DNA of 16,851 bases from CAWKEY01 sp963848675 (GCA_963848675.1 CAWKEY010000003.1:1-16851); one strand, 5' to 3'; numbered from the stretch's first letter, positions 1 to 7,738 are shown. The notes: generated from the letters alone by a model not told the origin. A program made the numbers and translations.

Positions 1-348
1 AAACTCTGTCAGGCCTATCAGTCGAACAAGCTAGCGTTCTTTGGTGAACAACAGGCGCTTAAAGAAGAAAAGCACTTTATGAATTGGATAAAATCGTTGT
101 CTCAGATCGAGTGGGTGGTATACGCCAAACGACCCTTTGCAGGGCCAGCAACTGTACTGGCGTATCTTTCCCGTTACACCCATCGTGTGGCCATTGCCAA
201 TAGCCGACTGCTCTCGATGGATGAGAATGGCATCACCTTTAAGTGGAAAGATTATCGGCTCAAGGGTGCAAAGCGATACACATCCATGACGCTGACTGCT
301 GATGAGTTTATCCGCCGCTTTCTTCTCCATGTTCTGCCCAGCGGTTTT
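1..348 (+). pseudogene. IS91-family Y2 transposase, central part (5' fragment)
   Basis: The reading frame is open from base 1 and the gene starts outside the window. Codons 55 and 59 (bases 163-165 and 175-177) are the two tyrosines of a YLSRY motif followed by THRVAI, the YxxxY signature of IS91-type HUH rolling-circle transposases. The segment ends at ...RRFLLHVLPSGF (base 348). In the family HRIRHYG follows directly, but here the frame runs into ATG TAG at 349-354, the end of an inserted RIT element. The missing C-terminus resumes in frame at 3471. The protein would nick and transfer single-stranded IS DNA. As it stands the gene is split and probably inactive, although excision of 349-3470 would repair it exactly. 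The identification rests on the YxxxY motif and the rejoined C-terminus. Confidence 0.85.
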
Positions 349-368
349 ATGTAGAGTTCAGGGTTATG
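340..368 (+). repeat. Left terminal inverted repeat of the RIT element, including the AGCGGTTTT copy
   Basis: Bases 340-348 read AGCGGTTTT and 349-368 begin ATGTAGAGTT. The 29 bases match the reverse complement of 3415-3443 with one mismatch (C at 359). The first nine bases also encode Ser-Gly-Phe of the host transposase and recur in direct orientation at 3462-3470, so the likely crossover lies within this 9-bp identity. Confidence 0.85.
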
Positions 369-450
369 TGGAGAATATCGCTGATGGGCGGCAGTAATCT
401 TCGCGATATCAATAGGTCACAATCCATGGTCTGTTGATTTACTCCACATA
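364..450. repeat. Subterminal inverted repeats of the left RIT end
   Basis: Two nested inverted repeats lie between the terminal repeat and ritA. TATGTGGAG (365-373) pairs with CTCCACATA (442-450), and ATATCGC (375-381) pairs with GCGATAT (403-409). The right end has a matching arrangement: TTATGCGGAG at 3354-3363 against CTCTGCATAA at 3410-3419. They are probable recombinase arm-binding sites. This is inference from symmetry and position; a transcript could also fold here ahead of ritA. Confidence 0.55.
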
Positions 451-468
451 CTTATTGACCATTAGCAT

Positions 469-475
469 AAGGAGG
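469..475 (+). promoter_or_regulatory. Strong ribosome binding site of ritA
   Basis: AAGGAGG lies five bases before the ATG at 481. It fixes the start of ritA and of the three-gene translationally coupled operon, since ritB and ritC begin inside the preceding genes. Confidence 0.7.
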
Positions 476-480
476 ACAAC

Positions 481-1468
481 ATGTTGACCACTTACTTCAA
501 ACACCCATTCACACTTCGCAAACTCCGCTCCGGTCTCGCCGGTCCGTACCTGGACGACTTCGCCTCCCACCTCACGCAAGCGGGCTACTGTCACAACAAG
601 ATCAGAGCACATCTGCGTGGTGCCGGGCGATTTTCCGCTTGGACTGCGCAGGCCGGATTGACGATAGACACACTGGATTTGCCGGCACTGGCGCAGTTTC
701 GCCAGTGCCTGGATTCACAAGGTCTTCTACGCTATCGTCGGGGGGAATACAGTAATACTTTTATCGGGGCTCGCCACTTCGTTGGATTTCTACAAGTCAG
801 TGGTATTGTCTCGATCCCCGCACCAGTTGTTGAATCGGAGCTGCTAGCAACATTCTTCCATTGGATGCACACTCAGCGCGGTGTGACTGAGATAACACTC
901 AACAGTTACCGCCCGGCGCTACGACGTTTGCTCGATACCCTCGGTGACCACCCTGAGCGCTATACGGCGAAGCAGTTGCGAGAATTTGTCCTTGACCACA
1001 TACGAGGTCATAAAATCAGTCAAGCCAGAACGACTGTCACTGTCCTGCGGATGTTCTTGCGATGCTTGATTGCCCAAGGTCGCTGTACTTCGGACTTACT
1101 CCTCGCGATCCCCTCCATCGCGGGATGGCGAGGCACTTTTGCACTACTTGACCTGCCACCGTCCGTCTGTCGACACTACCCACGTCTTTATTACTATGAT
1201 TGCACCGTTTGTGCCTTTCTCCCGATGGATAGTCAGCACGATTACCGAGCGCGCATTACGCCGCGCCCAGATCGATGCACCGTCCTATGGCGCGCATCTC
1301 TTTCGCCACTCGGCCGCCACCACCATGCTGCGCCAGGGAATCTCGATGGCGGCCATCGGTGACGTACTGCGTCATGCCTCGATTGAGACGACCCATGTGT
1401 ACACCAAAGTCGACGTTGACCTCTTGGAGCAGGTAGTCATGCCCTGGCTGGAGGTTGAGCCATGTTAA
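481..1468 (+). pseudogene. ritA: RitA tyrosine recombinase, internal deletion and frameshift
   Basis: The first gene of the trio. Its N-terminal part (481 to about 1131) is intact: a SAM-like core-binding domain ending in AIPSIAGWR. The frame then shifts, and the C-terminal catalytic part continues in another frame to 1468. That part shows HLFRHSAATTML (the HxxR motif), LRHASIETTHVY (the final His and the nucleophilic Tyr) and VMPWLEVEPC. The stretch that should lie between, with the first catalytic Arg (GLR-type box) and the beta-hairpin Lys, is missing; I estimate 70-90 codons from the usual RitA layout. The break is at about 1125-1135 and leaves out-of-frame GEALLHYL right after GWR. Its 3' end overlaps ritB by seven bases. 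The gene is almost certainly inactive, so the element would need RitA in trans or depend on RitB and RitC. Confidence 0.85.
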
Positions 1469-2367
1469 TTCAAGCCGTGGACACTTACCTTGCGGTGCGC
1501 CGTGCAGCCGGCTTCAAGTTAATGACTACAGAGCGATATCTGCGCTACTTCGCTGACTTCGCTCGTGCCCGCGGTGATACCCATGTACAGGCGACAAGCG
1601 CCATCGATTGGGCCGCCCAAGCCGGTACTGAAGTCGAGCGCCACCGGCGCTACCAGTGCCTACTGCAGTTCGCGCGCTTCATGCATATAGAAGAGCCTCG
1701 CCATGAGATCCCGCCCGAGCACGTCTTCTGTGGGTACCGCCCACGCCCAACACCCTATCTCTTTACCGATGACGAGCTGCACCGACTGATTCGTGCCGCC
1801 GGCCAACTGGGGCCGCCAGGCTCGTTGCGACCGCATACCTACCAGACCCTATTCACGCTGCTCGCCGTTACCGGACTCAGACCGGCAGAAGCCTATGCAC
1901 TGCGCTACGATGACATCACCCACGACGGATTAACCATCCGAGAGACAAAATTTCGTAAATCCCGCTTAGTGCCGATCCACGACTCCACCCGTAATGCCTT
2001 GGCACGCTATCTGGAGCAGCATAATCGTATCGCCAAGGACAACGACCATGTGTTTGTAACCTTGGCTCAACGCCCGCTCTCCCCATGCATCGTCTCTCGC
2101 ATGTTCAGGCAACTACTCCTGGCGGCTGGACTGCCAGACCGACCAGGGCGACCTCGCGTTTACGATCTTCGTCATCGTTTCGCTACCCGCGCACTCGAAG
2201 CCTGTTCCGACACCCGTGACCATGTCGGTCGACACATGCTCGCACTCACGACTTATCTCGGGCATGCCCATATCAAAAGTACTTACTGGTATCTGGAAAC
2301 GACCCCGCAACTGATGACCGATATCGCCATTCAGTGCGAAGACTTCTTCTGTGGAGAATCCTCATGA
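1462..2367 (+). CDS. ritB: RitB tyrosine recombinase
   Basis: A complete 301-residue tyrosine recombinase, middle gene of the RIT operon. Visible catalytic features are Arg140 in TGLRPAEAYAL, Lys163 in TKFRKSRLVPI, Arg237 in YDLRHRFAT, His268 in YLGHAH and Tyr277 in STYWYLE, nine residues after that His. The first position of the HxxR box is Tyr234 instead of His, a tolerated variation in phage-integrase proteins. The start ATG at 1462 lies inside the ritA end (7-bp overlap) and the stop overlaps the ritC ATG in an ATGA (2364-2367), so translation is coupled. It should act with RitA and RitC at the element ends to cut and rejoin DNA. The assignment as RitB rests mainly on gene order. Confidence 0.85.
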   Translation: MLIQAVDTYLAVRRAAGFKLMTTERYLRYFADFARARGDTHVQATSAIDWAAQAGTEVERHRRYQCLLQFARFMHIEEPRHEIPPEHVFCGYRPRPTPYLFTDDELHRLIRAAGQLGPPGSLRPHTYQTLFTLLAVTGLRPAEAYALRYDDITHDGLTIRETKFRKSRLVPIHDSTRNALARYLEQHNRIAKDNDHVFVTLAQRPLSPCIVSRMFRQLLLAAGLPDRPGRPRVYDLRHRFATRALEACSDTRDHVGRHMLALTTYLGHAHIKSTYWYLETTPQLMTDIAIQCEDFFCGESS

Positions 2368-3353
2368 CCGCCATTGCCCCTCATATCACCGCGTTCTTGC
2401 GGGAACGTCTTCCTGCGCAGCGCGGCGCCAGTGAGCACACCTGCCAGAGTTACGCCTATGCCTTCCAACTTTTATTCCACTACGCCAGTGAGCGCTACCA
2501 TGTGCCCCCCTCTGAGCTGGAACTCGAACAGCTCGACGCCCCAATGATCATGGATTTCCTCGAGCATCTCGAGACCCAACGTGGCAATACCGCGAGTACC
2601 CGAAATGCTCGATTGGCAGCCATCAAGTCTTTTATGCGCTTCTGTGAATATCGCGAACCCGCTGTCCTCGAGCAGAGCCGATGCATTCTCGCGATTCCGT
2701 TCAAGCGCACCGACGTTCCGCTGATCGACCACCTGAGCATTACCGAGATGCAGGCTATCCTCAACGCTCCTGACCTCCAGGTACGAATGGGGCTGCGTGA
2801 CCGGGCTATGATGCACCTGTGTTTCTCAGCAGGATTACGGGTGTCGGAGCTGGTGGGCTTGCCCTTGACCGCGGTGGAACTCCAATCATTCCCCAACATT
2901 CATGTCCTCGGCAAAGGTCGACGCGAGCGCTGCCTCCCCCTGTGGAAACAAACCGCTAAAGATCTTCGGGCGTGGTTGGCGGTGCGCGGTAACGCATTAG
3001 TCCCGGAGCTGTTCCTCAACGCACACGGTCAACCCATGACGCGTTCCGGCTTTGAGTACCTCCTGCACAAGCATGTTCGTGCTGCCACTGCACGTTGTCC
3101 CTCTCTAAAGCACAAACGAGTTTCACCGCATGTGTTGAGGCATACCTGCGCGATGATGATCCTGCAGGCTACCGGTGACCTGCGCAGAGTATCGTTGTGG
3201 TTGGGCCACGCGGACATGCAAACCACTGAAATGTATCTGCGTGCCGATCCCACAGACAAGCTTGAAGTGATTGAAGCTATCACACCACCAACACTAAAGC
3301 GAGGGAGATTTCGCGCACCTGACAAACTTATCGCATCACTGCAACGGTGCTAG
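2364..3353 (+). CDS. ritC: RitC tyrosine recombinase (XerC/D-like)
   Basis: I choose the ATG at 2364, which overlaps the ritB stop (ATGA) and has GTGGAG nine bases before it, over the GTG at 2334 in the same frame. The 329-residue protein has an N-terminal core-binding domain (about 1-105) and a full catalytic domain: Arg159 in SAGLRVSEL, Lys184 in LGKGRRER, His256 and Arg259 in HVLRHT, His282 in LGHADMQTTEMY and Tyr291. All canonical residues are present. The C-terminal tail (about 300-329, rich in basic residues) extends past the Tyr. Only 61 bases separate its stop from the right terminal repeat. It is the best preserved of the three recombinases. Confidence 0.87.
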   Translation: MTAIAPHITAFLRERLPAQRGASEHTCQSYAYAFQLLFHYASERYHVPPSELELEQLDAPMIMDFLEHLETQRGNTASTRNARLAAIKSFMRFCEYREPAVLEQSRCILAIPFKRTDVPLIDHLSITEMQAILNAPDLQVRMGLRDRAMMHLCFSAGLRVSELVGLPLTAVELQSFPNIHVLGKGRRERCLPLWKQTAKDLRAWLAVRGNALVPELFLNAHGQPMTRSGFEYLLHKHVRAATARCPSLKHKRVSPHVLRHTCAMMILQATGDLRRVSLWLGHADMQTTEMYLRADPTDKLEVIEAITPPTLKRGRFRAPDKLIASLQRC

Positions 3354-3414
3354 TTATGCGGAGTGCGTGGAGCCGGTTTAGCTACCTGGGGCGGTTCCGT
3401 ACCTCGCGACTCTG

Positions 3415-3443
3415 CATAACCCTAAACTCTACATAAAACCGCT
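3415..3443 (-). repeat. Right terminal inverted repeat of the RIT element
   Basis: The reverse complement of these 29 bases matches 340-368 with a single difference (T for C). The outer nine bases (3435-3443, AAAACCGCT) are also the left arm of the 36-bp palindrome that follows. Confidence 0.85.
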
Positions 3444-3470
3444 TATGTGCTGCAGCACATAAGCGGTTTT
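3435..3470. repeat. Perfect 36-bp palindrome at the right RIT border
   Basis: Two 18-base arms are exact reverse complements with no loop. They run outward from AAAACCGCT (3435-3443) to AGCGGTTTT (3462-3470), with TATGTGCTG and CAGCACATA between. The last nine bases are the direct copy of 340-348 and become codons for Ser-Gly-Phe in the restored transposase. The centre contains TTATGTG-N6-CACATAA, which recurs at 11192-11211. Confidence 0.9.
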
Positions 3471-3725
3471 CATCGTATCCGACACTATGGATTAATTGCC
3501 AATGCAAATCGCCAGGTCAACCTGATATGTGCCCGAAAACTGCTGGGGGTGAAGGAAGCTGAATTACCAGTGCAGGAAGAGACAACAGATAAGCATAAGA
3601 GCGAAGAGCAGAAACAGGATGCAACCCATGTCTGTCCAGACTGTGGTGCGCCTATGATCATCATTGAAACCTTCCCGCGTAATCAGCAACCGCGGGCACC
3701 TCCGGTGAAGAGGGGTGGAACATGA
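3471..3725 (+). pseudogene. IS91-family transposase, C-terminal fragment
   Basis: These 84 codons plus stop continue the transposase interrupted at 348. They begin HRIRHYGLIANANRQV, the conserved sequence after LPSGF in IS91 proteins, and hold a late CPDCGAP (CxxC) followed by MIIIETF, a usual C-terminal signature of the family. An open frame reaches back to a GTG at 3447, but the residues before SGF come from the RIT palindrome. The stop TGA at 3723-3725 overlaps the ATG of a short downstream frame. The fragment has no promoter of its own that I can see. Confidence 0.85.
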
Positions 3726-4018
3726 CGATTATTATCGCGGTTAATACAGGGTTAAATGACCGGTGCTTATCGGTAACGGGCGCGTTTTATCAAACCCTCA
3801 GGATGCCGTGTTTATATCGGCAACCCAGTTGGAAAAACATACGTTATTTACTGGAAGCAAACGCTTATACCGTCTTTATTGCTCGAGTTAACAGGGACTT
3901 CATTAACCCACACCGAGGTCTCACTACTCTAATCCCCATAGGCCAGTATCCAAAATTGACCGCATCGCAACATCCCGCGGTTTCCTCCCTCGAGGCTTAT
4001 CAAACACCTGCCCGCTAA
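3722..4018 (+). CDS. Short open frame overlapping the IS91 transposase stop (doubtful gene)
   Basis: A 98-residue frame starts in an ATGA overlap with the transposase stop. I recognise no domain; it contains NPHRGLTTLIP and ends in the left arm of the hairpin at 4004-4060. It may be a small accessory gene of the IS, but it may equally be the non-coding 3' end of the IS that happens to stay open. The overlap is the only positive sign for translation. Confidence 0.25.
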   Translation: MTIIIAVNTGLNDRCLSVTGAFYQTLRMPCLYRQPSWKNIRYLLEANAYTVFIARVNRDFINPHRGLTTLIPIGQYPKLTASQHPAVSSLEAYQTPAR

Positions 4019-4060
4019 GCTCATGAGTACACTGGCAGGCAGGTGCTTATGGGCAGGTGT
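4004..4060. repeat. Hairpin at the likely end of the IS91 element
   Basis: ACACCTGCCC (4004-4013) is the reverse complement of GGGCAGGTGT (4051-4060). The stem continues imperfectly inward with GCTAAGC (4014-4020) against GCTTAT (4045-4050), and the loop holds a GGCAGGCAGG stretch. IS91-type elements carry a hairpin near the end downstream of the transposase, so this is a candidate replication-origin end. No poly-T run follows, which argues against an intrinsic terminator. AT-rich DNA without other signals fills 4061-4240. Confidence 0.45.
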
Positions 4061-4240
4061 CTGATCAACCCTTAACAAAAGCAGGATTTTGAAAAAATGG
4101 TGATAGCTGCTGCCAGTCCTAAGCTGACAGATTGTTTAGATTAACCAATTTCAAAATCAATACAGACTTAAATTATTATTAAGCTTTTTTTCTCTATGCC
4201 GATATAAAGTCAAAGCTAATAATATTACATAGATAAATCC

Positions 4241-6250
4241 ATGAAAGGCAATCCCAAAAAGAAACTTCGACTGACTAGGGCATTTTCTATCGTGAGCTTG
4301 ATTGGCATCATTGTTGTGGCAGTTATCATGACTCACATTAATAGATTAGTAAGCCTCGATTCATTACTTAAAGTTCAGAATGAAGCCAATATCGACTTGA
4401 CCAGAGCTTTTTCGAATTCAATTTGGAAAAAATATGTCAATTTCTTTGATCGTTCATCAAGTATTCCTGTCAAAGAAATTATTGAACAACCAGAAATTTT
4501 TGAACTGGAAAAAGATTTAAAACGGCAAATGAAAGGAGTGCGAGTCGTTAAAATAAAAATTTATAACAAAAATGGTCTAACAGTATTCTCCACTGACCCT
4601 TCTCAAATAGGTGAAGACAAGTCTAAAAACCCTGGATTTATCAGTGCAAAAAATGGTGAGGTCATCAATAAAATTACATTCCGGGATAAATTCAACGCTT
4701 TTGATATGATGATAGAAGACAGGAATCTTCTTGCATCTTATATCCCGATTCATTATGGGCCCAAAAATGATATTGTCGCAGTTTTTGAGTTATATTCCGA
4801 TATTACGACTTTATTGAATGAAATTGATGATGCGGAACTCAAAAACGTCGCCTTGGGATCATTTCTAATGATCATTCTTTATGCTTTTTTATTGATATAT
4901 GTTCGCCGGGCAGATTTGGTCATTAAAAAGCATGAGGATGAAGAAAGGCAATTACAAGATGAAAGAATTAAATATATATCAGAAAACGATCAGCTCACTG
5001 GATTGCCTAACAGGCAGTCCTTAGCAACACTATTAGATAAGTCATTTAAAAGGTCAAAATATAACGAGTCCAAGATTACTATGCTTTATATTGACATCAA
5101 TCGCTTTAAGTTGGTCAATGATAGTTTGGGACAGGAAATCGGCGATAAGATTTTGCTTGAACTTGCCTCAAGATTATCGAATTCAGTCAGAAATACTTTA
5201 TTAATTGGCAGAGTTGGTCCAGACGAATTTCTTCTGGCATTAGAAAACCTTTCCGAGCGCATCATAGAAAGTATTCTGAATCGAGTTATCCGATCCCTAA
5301 CGAAACCATACTCAATCGATTCTTCGGTAGCAAATATATCTGTATCAATCGGCGTAGTTAATTATCCGAGTGATGCAACAGATGCAAAATCTGCTCTTGA
5401 AAGTTCTGAGGCAGCAGTACTTCGAGCTAAAGAACTTGGTAAAAATCGATATGCATATTTTACTAATGATATGAATAAAAGAGCTGTAGAGCGTTTTGAA
5501 CTTGAAAACGCATTAAATCTGGCACTGGAAAAAGATCAATTCGAAGTATTTTTTCAACCGAGGTTAAATGTACAGGGCAAAATCGTCAGTGCTGAAGCTT
5601 TGTTAAGATGGAGAAAGGAGGATGGTCAGCTTATTTCACCTGCTCTTTTCATTAACGTACTTGAAGACACGGAGCTGATTGTTCCTGTCGGCTACTGGGT
5701 TTTGCTTAATGCCTGTAAAGAGTGTGTAAAGTGGCATGAACAAGGCTTTACTGACTTATCAGTGTCAGTGAATTTGTCTATGATACAATTTTTACATGGA
5801 AGCATTATTTATGATATCCGAAAGGCTTTGCTTGAGTCAGGGCTGGATGCAAAATCATTAGAACTTGAATTAACTGAAAGCTTGTTCTCTAAAAATCCCA
5901 ATGAAACATTATCGATACTCAAAGCTATAAAATCTCTCGGAATCCATATTTCATTAGATGATTTTGGAACTGGTTATTCTTCATTGAGTTATCTAAGAAA
6001 ATTCCCAATCGACTGTCTTAAAATTGATCAATCCTTTGTAAAGGACATAACCTCAAACCAGGATCAGTCTAATTTAACGCAATCAATCATAAATATGGCT
6101 AAAGCCCTTAATATGACGACTGTTGCAGAGGGCGTGGAAGAAGAAGACCAACGTGATTGGCTAGTTGAGCTAGGCACGGATGAATTGCAAGGTTTTTATT
6201 TTAGCAGGCCGCTTTCCGCTCTTGATTTTCAAGATTTTTTGAATCAATGA
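4241..6250 (+). CDS. Membrane GGDEF-EAL protein (c-di-GMP phosphodiesterase, variant cyclase motif)
   Basis: A 669-residue inner-membrane signalling protein. A transmembrane helix at about 14-31 and another at about 203-221 enclose a periplasmic sensor domain of about 170 residues; a charged linker leads to the GGDEF (about 248-408) and EAL (about 417-665) domains. The cyclase signature reads GPDEF at 326-330 (second Gly replaced by Pro), the usual GH of the nucleotide site is GQ at 297-298, and no RxxD inhibitory site precedes it, so cyclase activity is doubtful. The EAL domain looks active: E452-A-L, N511, E543 and E546 in ELELTES, D573-D574 in LDDFGTGYSS, K594 in LKIDQS, E630 in AEGVEE. 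It probably degrades c-di-GMP, with the GGDEF domain binding GTP as regulator. No clear Shine-Dalgarno precedes the ATG. The gene stands alone and looks more AT-rich than tamAB. Confidence 0.88.
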   Translation: MKGNPKKKLRLTRAFSIVSLIGIIVVAVIMTHINRLVSLDSLLKVQNEANIDLTRAFSNSIWKKYVNFFDRSSSIPVKEIIEQPEIFELEKDLKRQMKGVRVVKIKIYNKNGLTVFSTDPSQIGEDKSKNPGFISAKNGEVINKITFRDKFNAFDMMIEDRNLLASYIPIHYGPKNDIVAVFELYSDITTLLNEIDDAELKNVALGSFLMIILYAFLLIYVRRADLVIKKHEDEERQLQDERIKYISENDQLTGLPNRQSLATLLDKSFKRSKYNESKITMLYIDINRFKLVNDSLGQEIGDKILLELASRLSNSVRNTLLIGRVGPDEFLLALENLSERIIESILNRVIRSLTKPYSIDSSVANISVSIGVVNYPSDATDAKSALESSEAAVLRAKELGKNRYAYFTNDMNKRAVERFELENALNLALEKDQFEVFFQPRLNVQGKIVSAEALLRWRKEDGQLISPALFINVLEDTELIVPVGYWVLLNACKECVKWHEQGFTDLSVSVNLSMIQFLHGSIIYDIRKALLESGLDAKSLELELTESLFSKNPNETLSILKAIKSLGIHISLDDFGTGYSSLSYLRKFPIDCLKIDQSFVKDITSNQDQSNLTQSIINMAKALNMTTVAEGVEEEDQRDWLVELGTDELQGFYFSRPLSALDFQDFLNQ

Positions 6251-6267
6251 AAAAAAGGGGGACATAA

Positions 6268-6477
6268 CTATTTTTCCTGCTTTTCTTTAGGAGACCTTCC
6301 TCTGACTCGGCGCTCTACTCGATGACCTGTTCGAATTTCTATCTCATCAATGAGTCGATCATTTCCAGTTAACTGATTGCTGGCCCAGGCATCACGAAGT
6401 AATTTAATCTCATAATCGGCAGGTCGAAGGCTCGCCTGATACGGATAAAAACTAAACCGAAATTTCATCAGTATCAT
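6268..6477 (-). pseudogene. REP-associated transposase (RAYT), C-terminal remnant
   Basis: A 69-residue frame whose second half, ASNQLTGNDRLIDEIEIRTG followed by HRVERRVRGRSPKEK, resembles the conserved tail of short REP-associated Y1 transposases (GNDRF-EIE-GRRV-GRP pattern). The HUH and tyrosine region is absent, so this is only the last part of a gene. Beyond its stop the minus strand reads TAGTTATGTCCCCC and a T-run, then the EAL gene stop, 17 bases away. The same CCCC plus T-run ending marks the RAYT right ends at 9402 and 10205. The first 20 residues may be random open frame. Confidence 0.6.
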
Positions 6478-6561
6478 TCTGGATAGATATTATCTAAAGC
6501 TTTTTCAGGTATTTTGGTGAGATATGACACATTTTCAATATGATTATCTCAGCTGGCTTAT

Positions 6562-7692
6562 TTAAAAATTGACAGTAGCCCTCAAGCTATAAATCATTCC
6601 TTCAGCATCTGGAATTGAATAATAGTGATCGTCCATATACTGGATATCTGCTGTGAGCGCCAGATTGGGATTTATCACCATCCGGTAGTAAGCTTCTGCA
6701 AGCCGGGTTCTGATGATCCTTGTATTGCCGCCATACATATAACCCAGGGCAATACCGATATTATCCAGCATGCGGCCCCAGCCAAGACCACTGATATCGA
6801 TTCCACCGGTGTAAACTTCCCGGTAATTGATCGGTGAATCATCAAGCCGCCAGCCCATTCGCGTAAAGGCGCCAATGCTGTCACCGAACTGCTGGTCGAT
6901 AGAAACTATCAATATATCATTTCTTTGCTTGCTTGCGCCGGCTTCGTCAACGAAGTCCCGGTCACCGTTGAGCAAGACGCGGTAATGACCGGTACCCAGA
7001 GTGGTTTCCAGAGTGTATCGAGCCTGAACACCATAAAATGTGTACTTGTCAGGACTGGTTAATTGATTCACCTCCATGAACACGCCCGAAAAAGTCCATT
7101 GATCCATATGCCACACAGTAGCAATACCCAGATCATAGGAGGGGAAAATCGCGTTAGGAGAGTTGGATAACGCTGGGTTCATGAACTGATTGTATTCATC
7201 ATTTGCATAGGCGTTTTGATCCAGAAAAGATGTCGCATCGATAATACCGAGGGTCAGACCAATACTCTGGTCACCTCCTATTTCAAAGACATGTTCATAC
7301 CATGCTTCAAGAAGATAATTCCTGCCGCTACCACTCACATTGATCACGTCATCATGGAGATCAGCACCCCAGGGTGAAATATTGAACGGTGACACATCGT
7401 TGAGGCTGTTACCGGCAGCGAAACCGAGTTTTAGAAACAATATGTCATCTTGTGACGGGCGGTAGGTCAACTCGGGCTGAAAAGGCACGCCAAGTTTGCA
7501 GGCATCTTCACCGTCACTGCTTGCTGAAAGTTGCTGGCATTGCAGTGCGCCAGATAACACACCATTCAGTGATAACTTGTCCGTTAACTCCTTCGCCTCG
7601 ACGGTCATGACCGACAACAGTACCATCGTGAATATCAAAAGACAGTTCACGCATGATCGTGACATGCTGGTGAAATTAGATAGCAACTGCAT
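6562..7692 (-). CDS. OprB-like outer-membrane porin
   Basis: A 376-residue exported beta-barrel protein. Residues 10-33 form a signal peptide (SRSC, hydrophobic LLIFTMVLLSVM, then VEA before KE). The mature part has alternating amphipathic strands, aromatic girdles and a C-terminal Phe (RATVNF), typical of Bam-assembled porins. Features such as LTLGIIDATSFLDQNAYAND, FPSYDLGIATVW and GLGWGRMLDNIGIALGYMYG resemble carbohydrate-selective OprB-type porins, so sugar or small-solute uptake is the likely role; the substrate cannot be read. I keep the start at 7692 because AAAGG lies 10 bases upstream, whereas the in-frame Met10 has no such site. It is about 50-80 residues shorter than classical OprB but complete at both ends. 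It is a single gene, convergent with the GGDEF-EAL gene. Confidence 0.7.
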   Translation of the reverse strand: MQLLSNFTSMSRSCVNCLLIFTMVLLSVMTVEAKELTDKLSLNGVLSGALQCQQLSASSDGEDACKLGVPFQPELTYRPSQDDILFLKLGFAAGNSLNDVSPFNISPWGADLHDDVINVSGSGRNYLLEAWYEHVFEIGGDQSIGLTLGIIDATSFLDQNAYANDEYNQFMNPALSNSPNAIFPSYDLGIATVWHMDQWTFSGVFMEVNQLTSPDKYTFYGVQARYTLETTLGTGHYRVLLNGDRDFVDEAGASKQRNDILIVSIDQQFGDSIGAFTRMGWRLDDSPINYREVYTGGIDISGLGWGRMLDNIGIALGYMYGGNTRIIRTRLAEAYYRMVINPNLALTADIQYMDDHYYSIPDAEGMIYSLRATVNF

Positions 7693-7738
7693 TACGTATT
7701 TTACCTTTCAAATTCTTCCTTACTTTTTTGAAGTGTGA

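Larger units (their letters stand above)
349..3470 (+). mobile_element. RIT element (recombinase in trio) inserted in an IS91 transposase
   Basis: Three consecutive same-strand tyrosine recombinase genes overlap by 4-7 bp and are bounded by 29-bp inverted repeats at 340-368 and 3415-3443. This is the diagnostic organisation of RIT elements (ritA, ritB, ritC). Removing 349-3470 joins codon 116 of the interrupted transposase (TTT) to CAT at 3471 and restores the expected SGF-HRIRHYG sequence without gain or loss of bases, so the borders are well supported. The 9-bp AGCGGTTTT at 340-348 and 3462-3470 flanks the insertion. The element is about 3.1 kb. Its ritA is deleted internally, so autonomous movement is doubtful. 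Confidence 0.85.

Noticed and set aside
2472..3325. Minus-strand open frames opposite ritC
   Set aside because: They are shadows of ritC, which has all tyrosine recombinase catalytic residues.
6515..6555. GAGATA...TATCTC inverted repeat downstream of the porin as a terminator
   Set aside because: The stem is only six AT-rich pairs with a long loop and no T-run.
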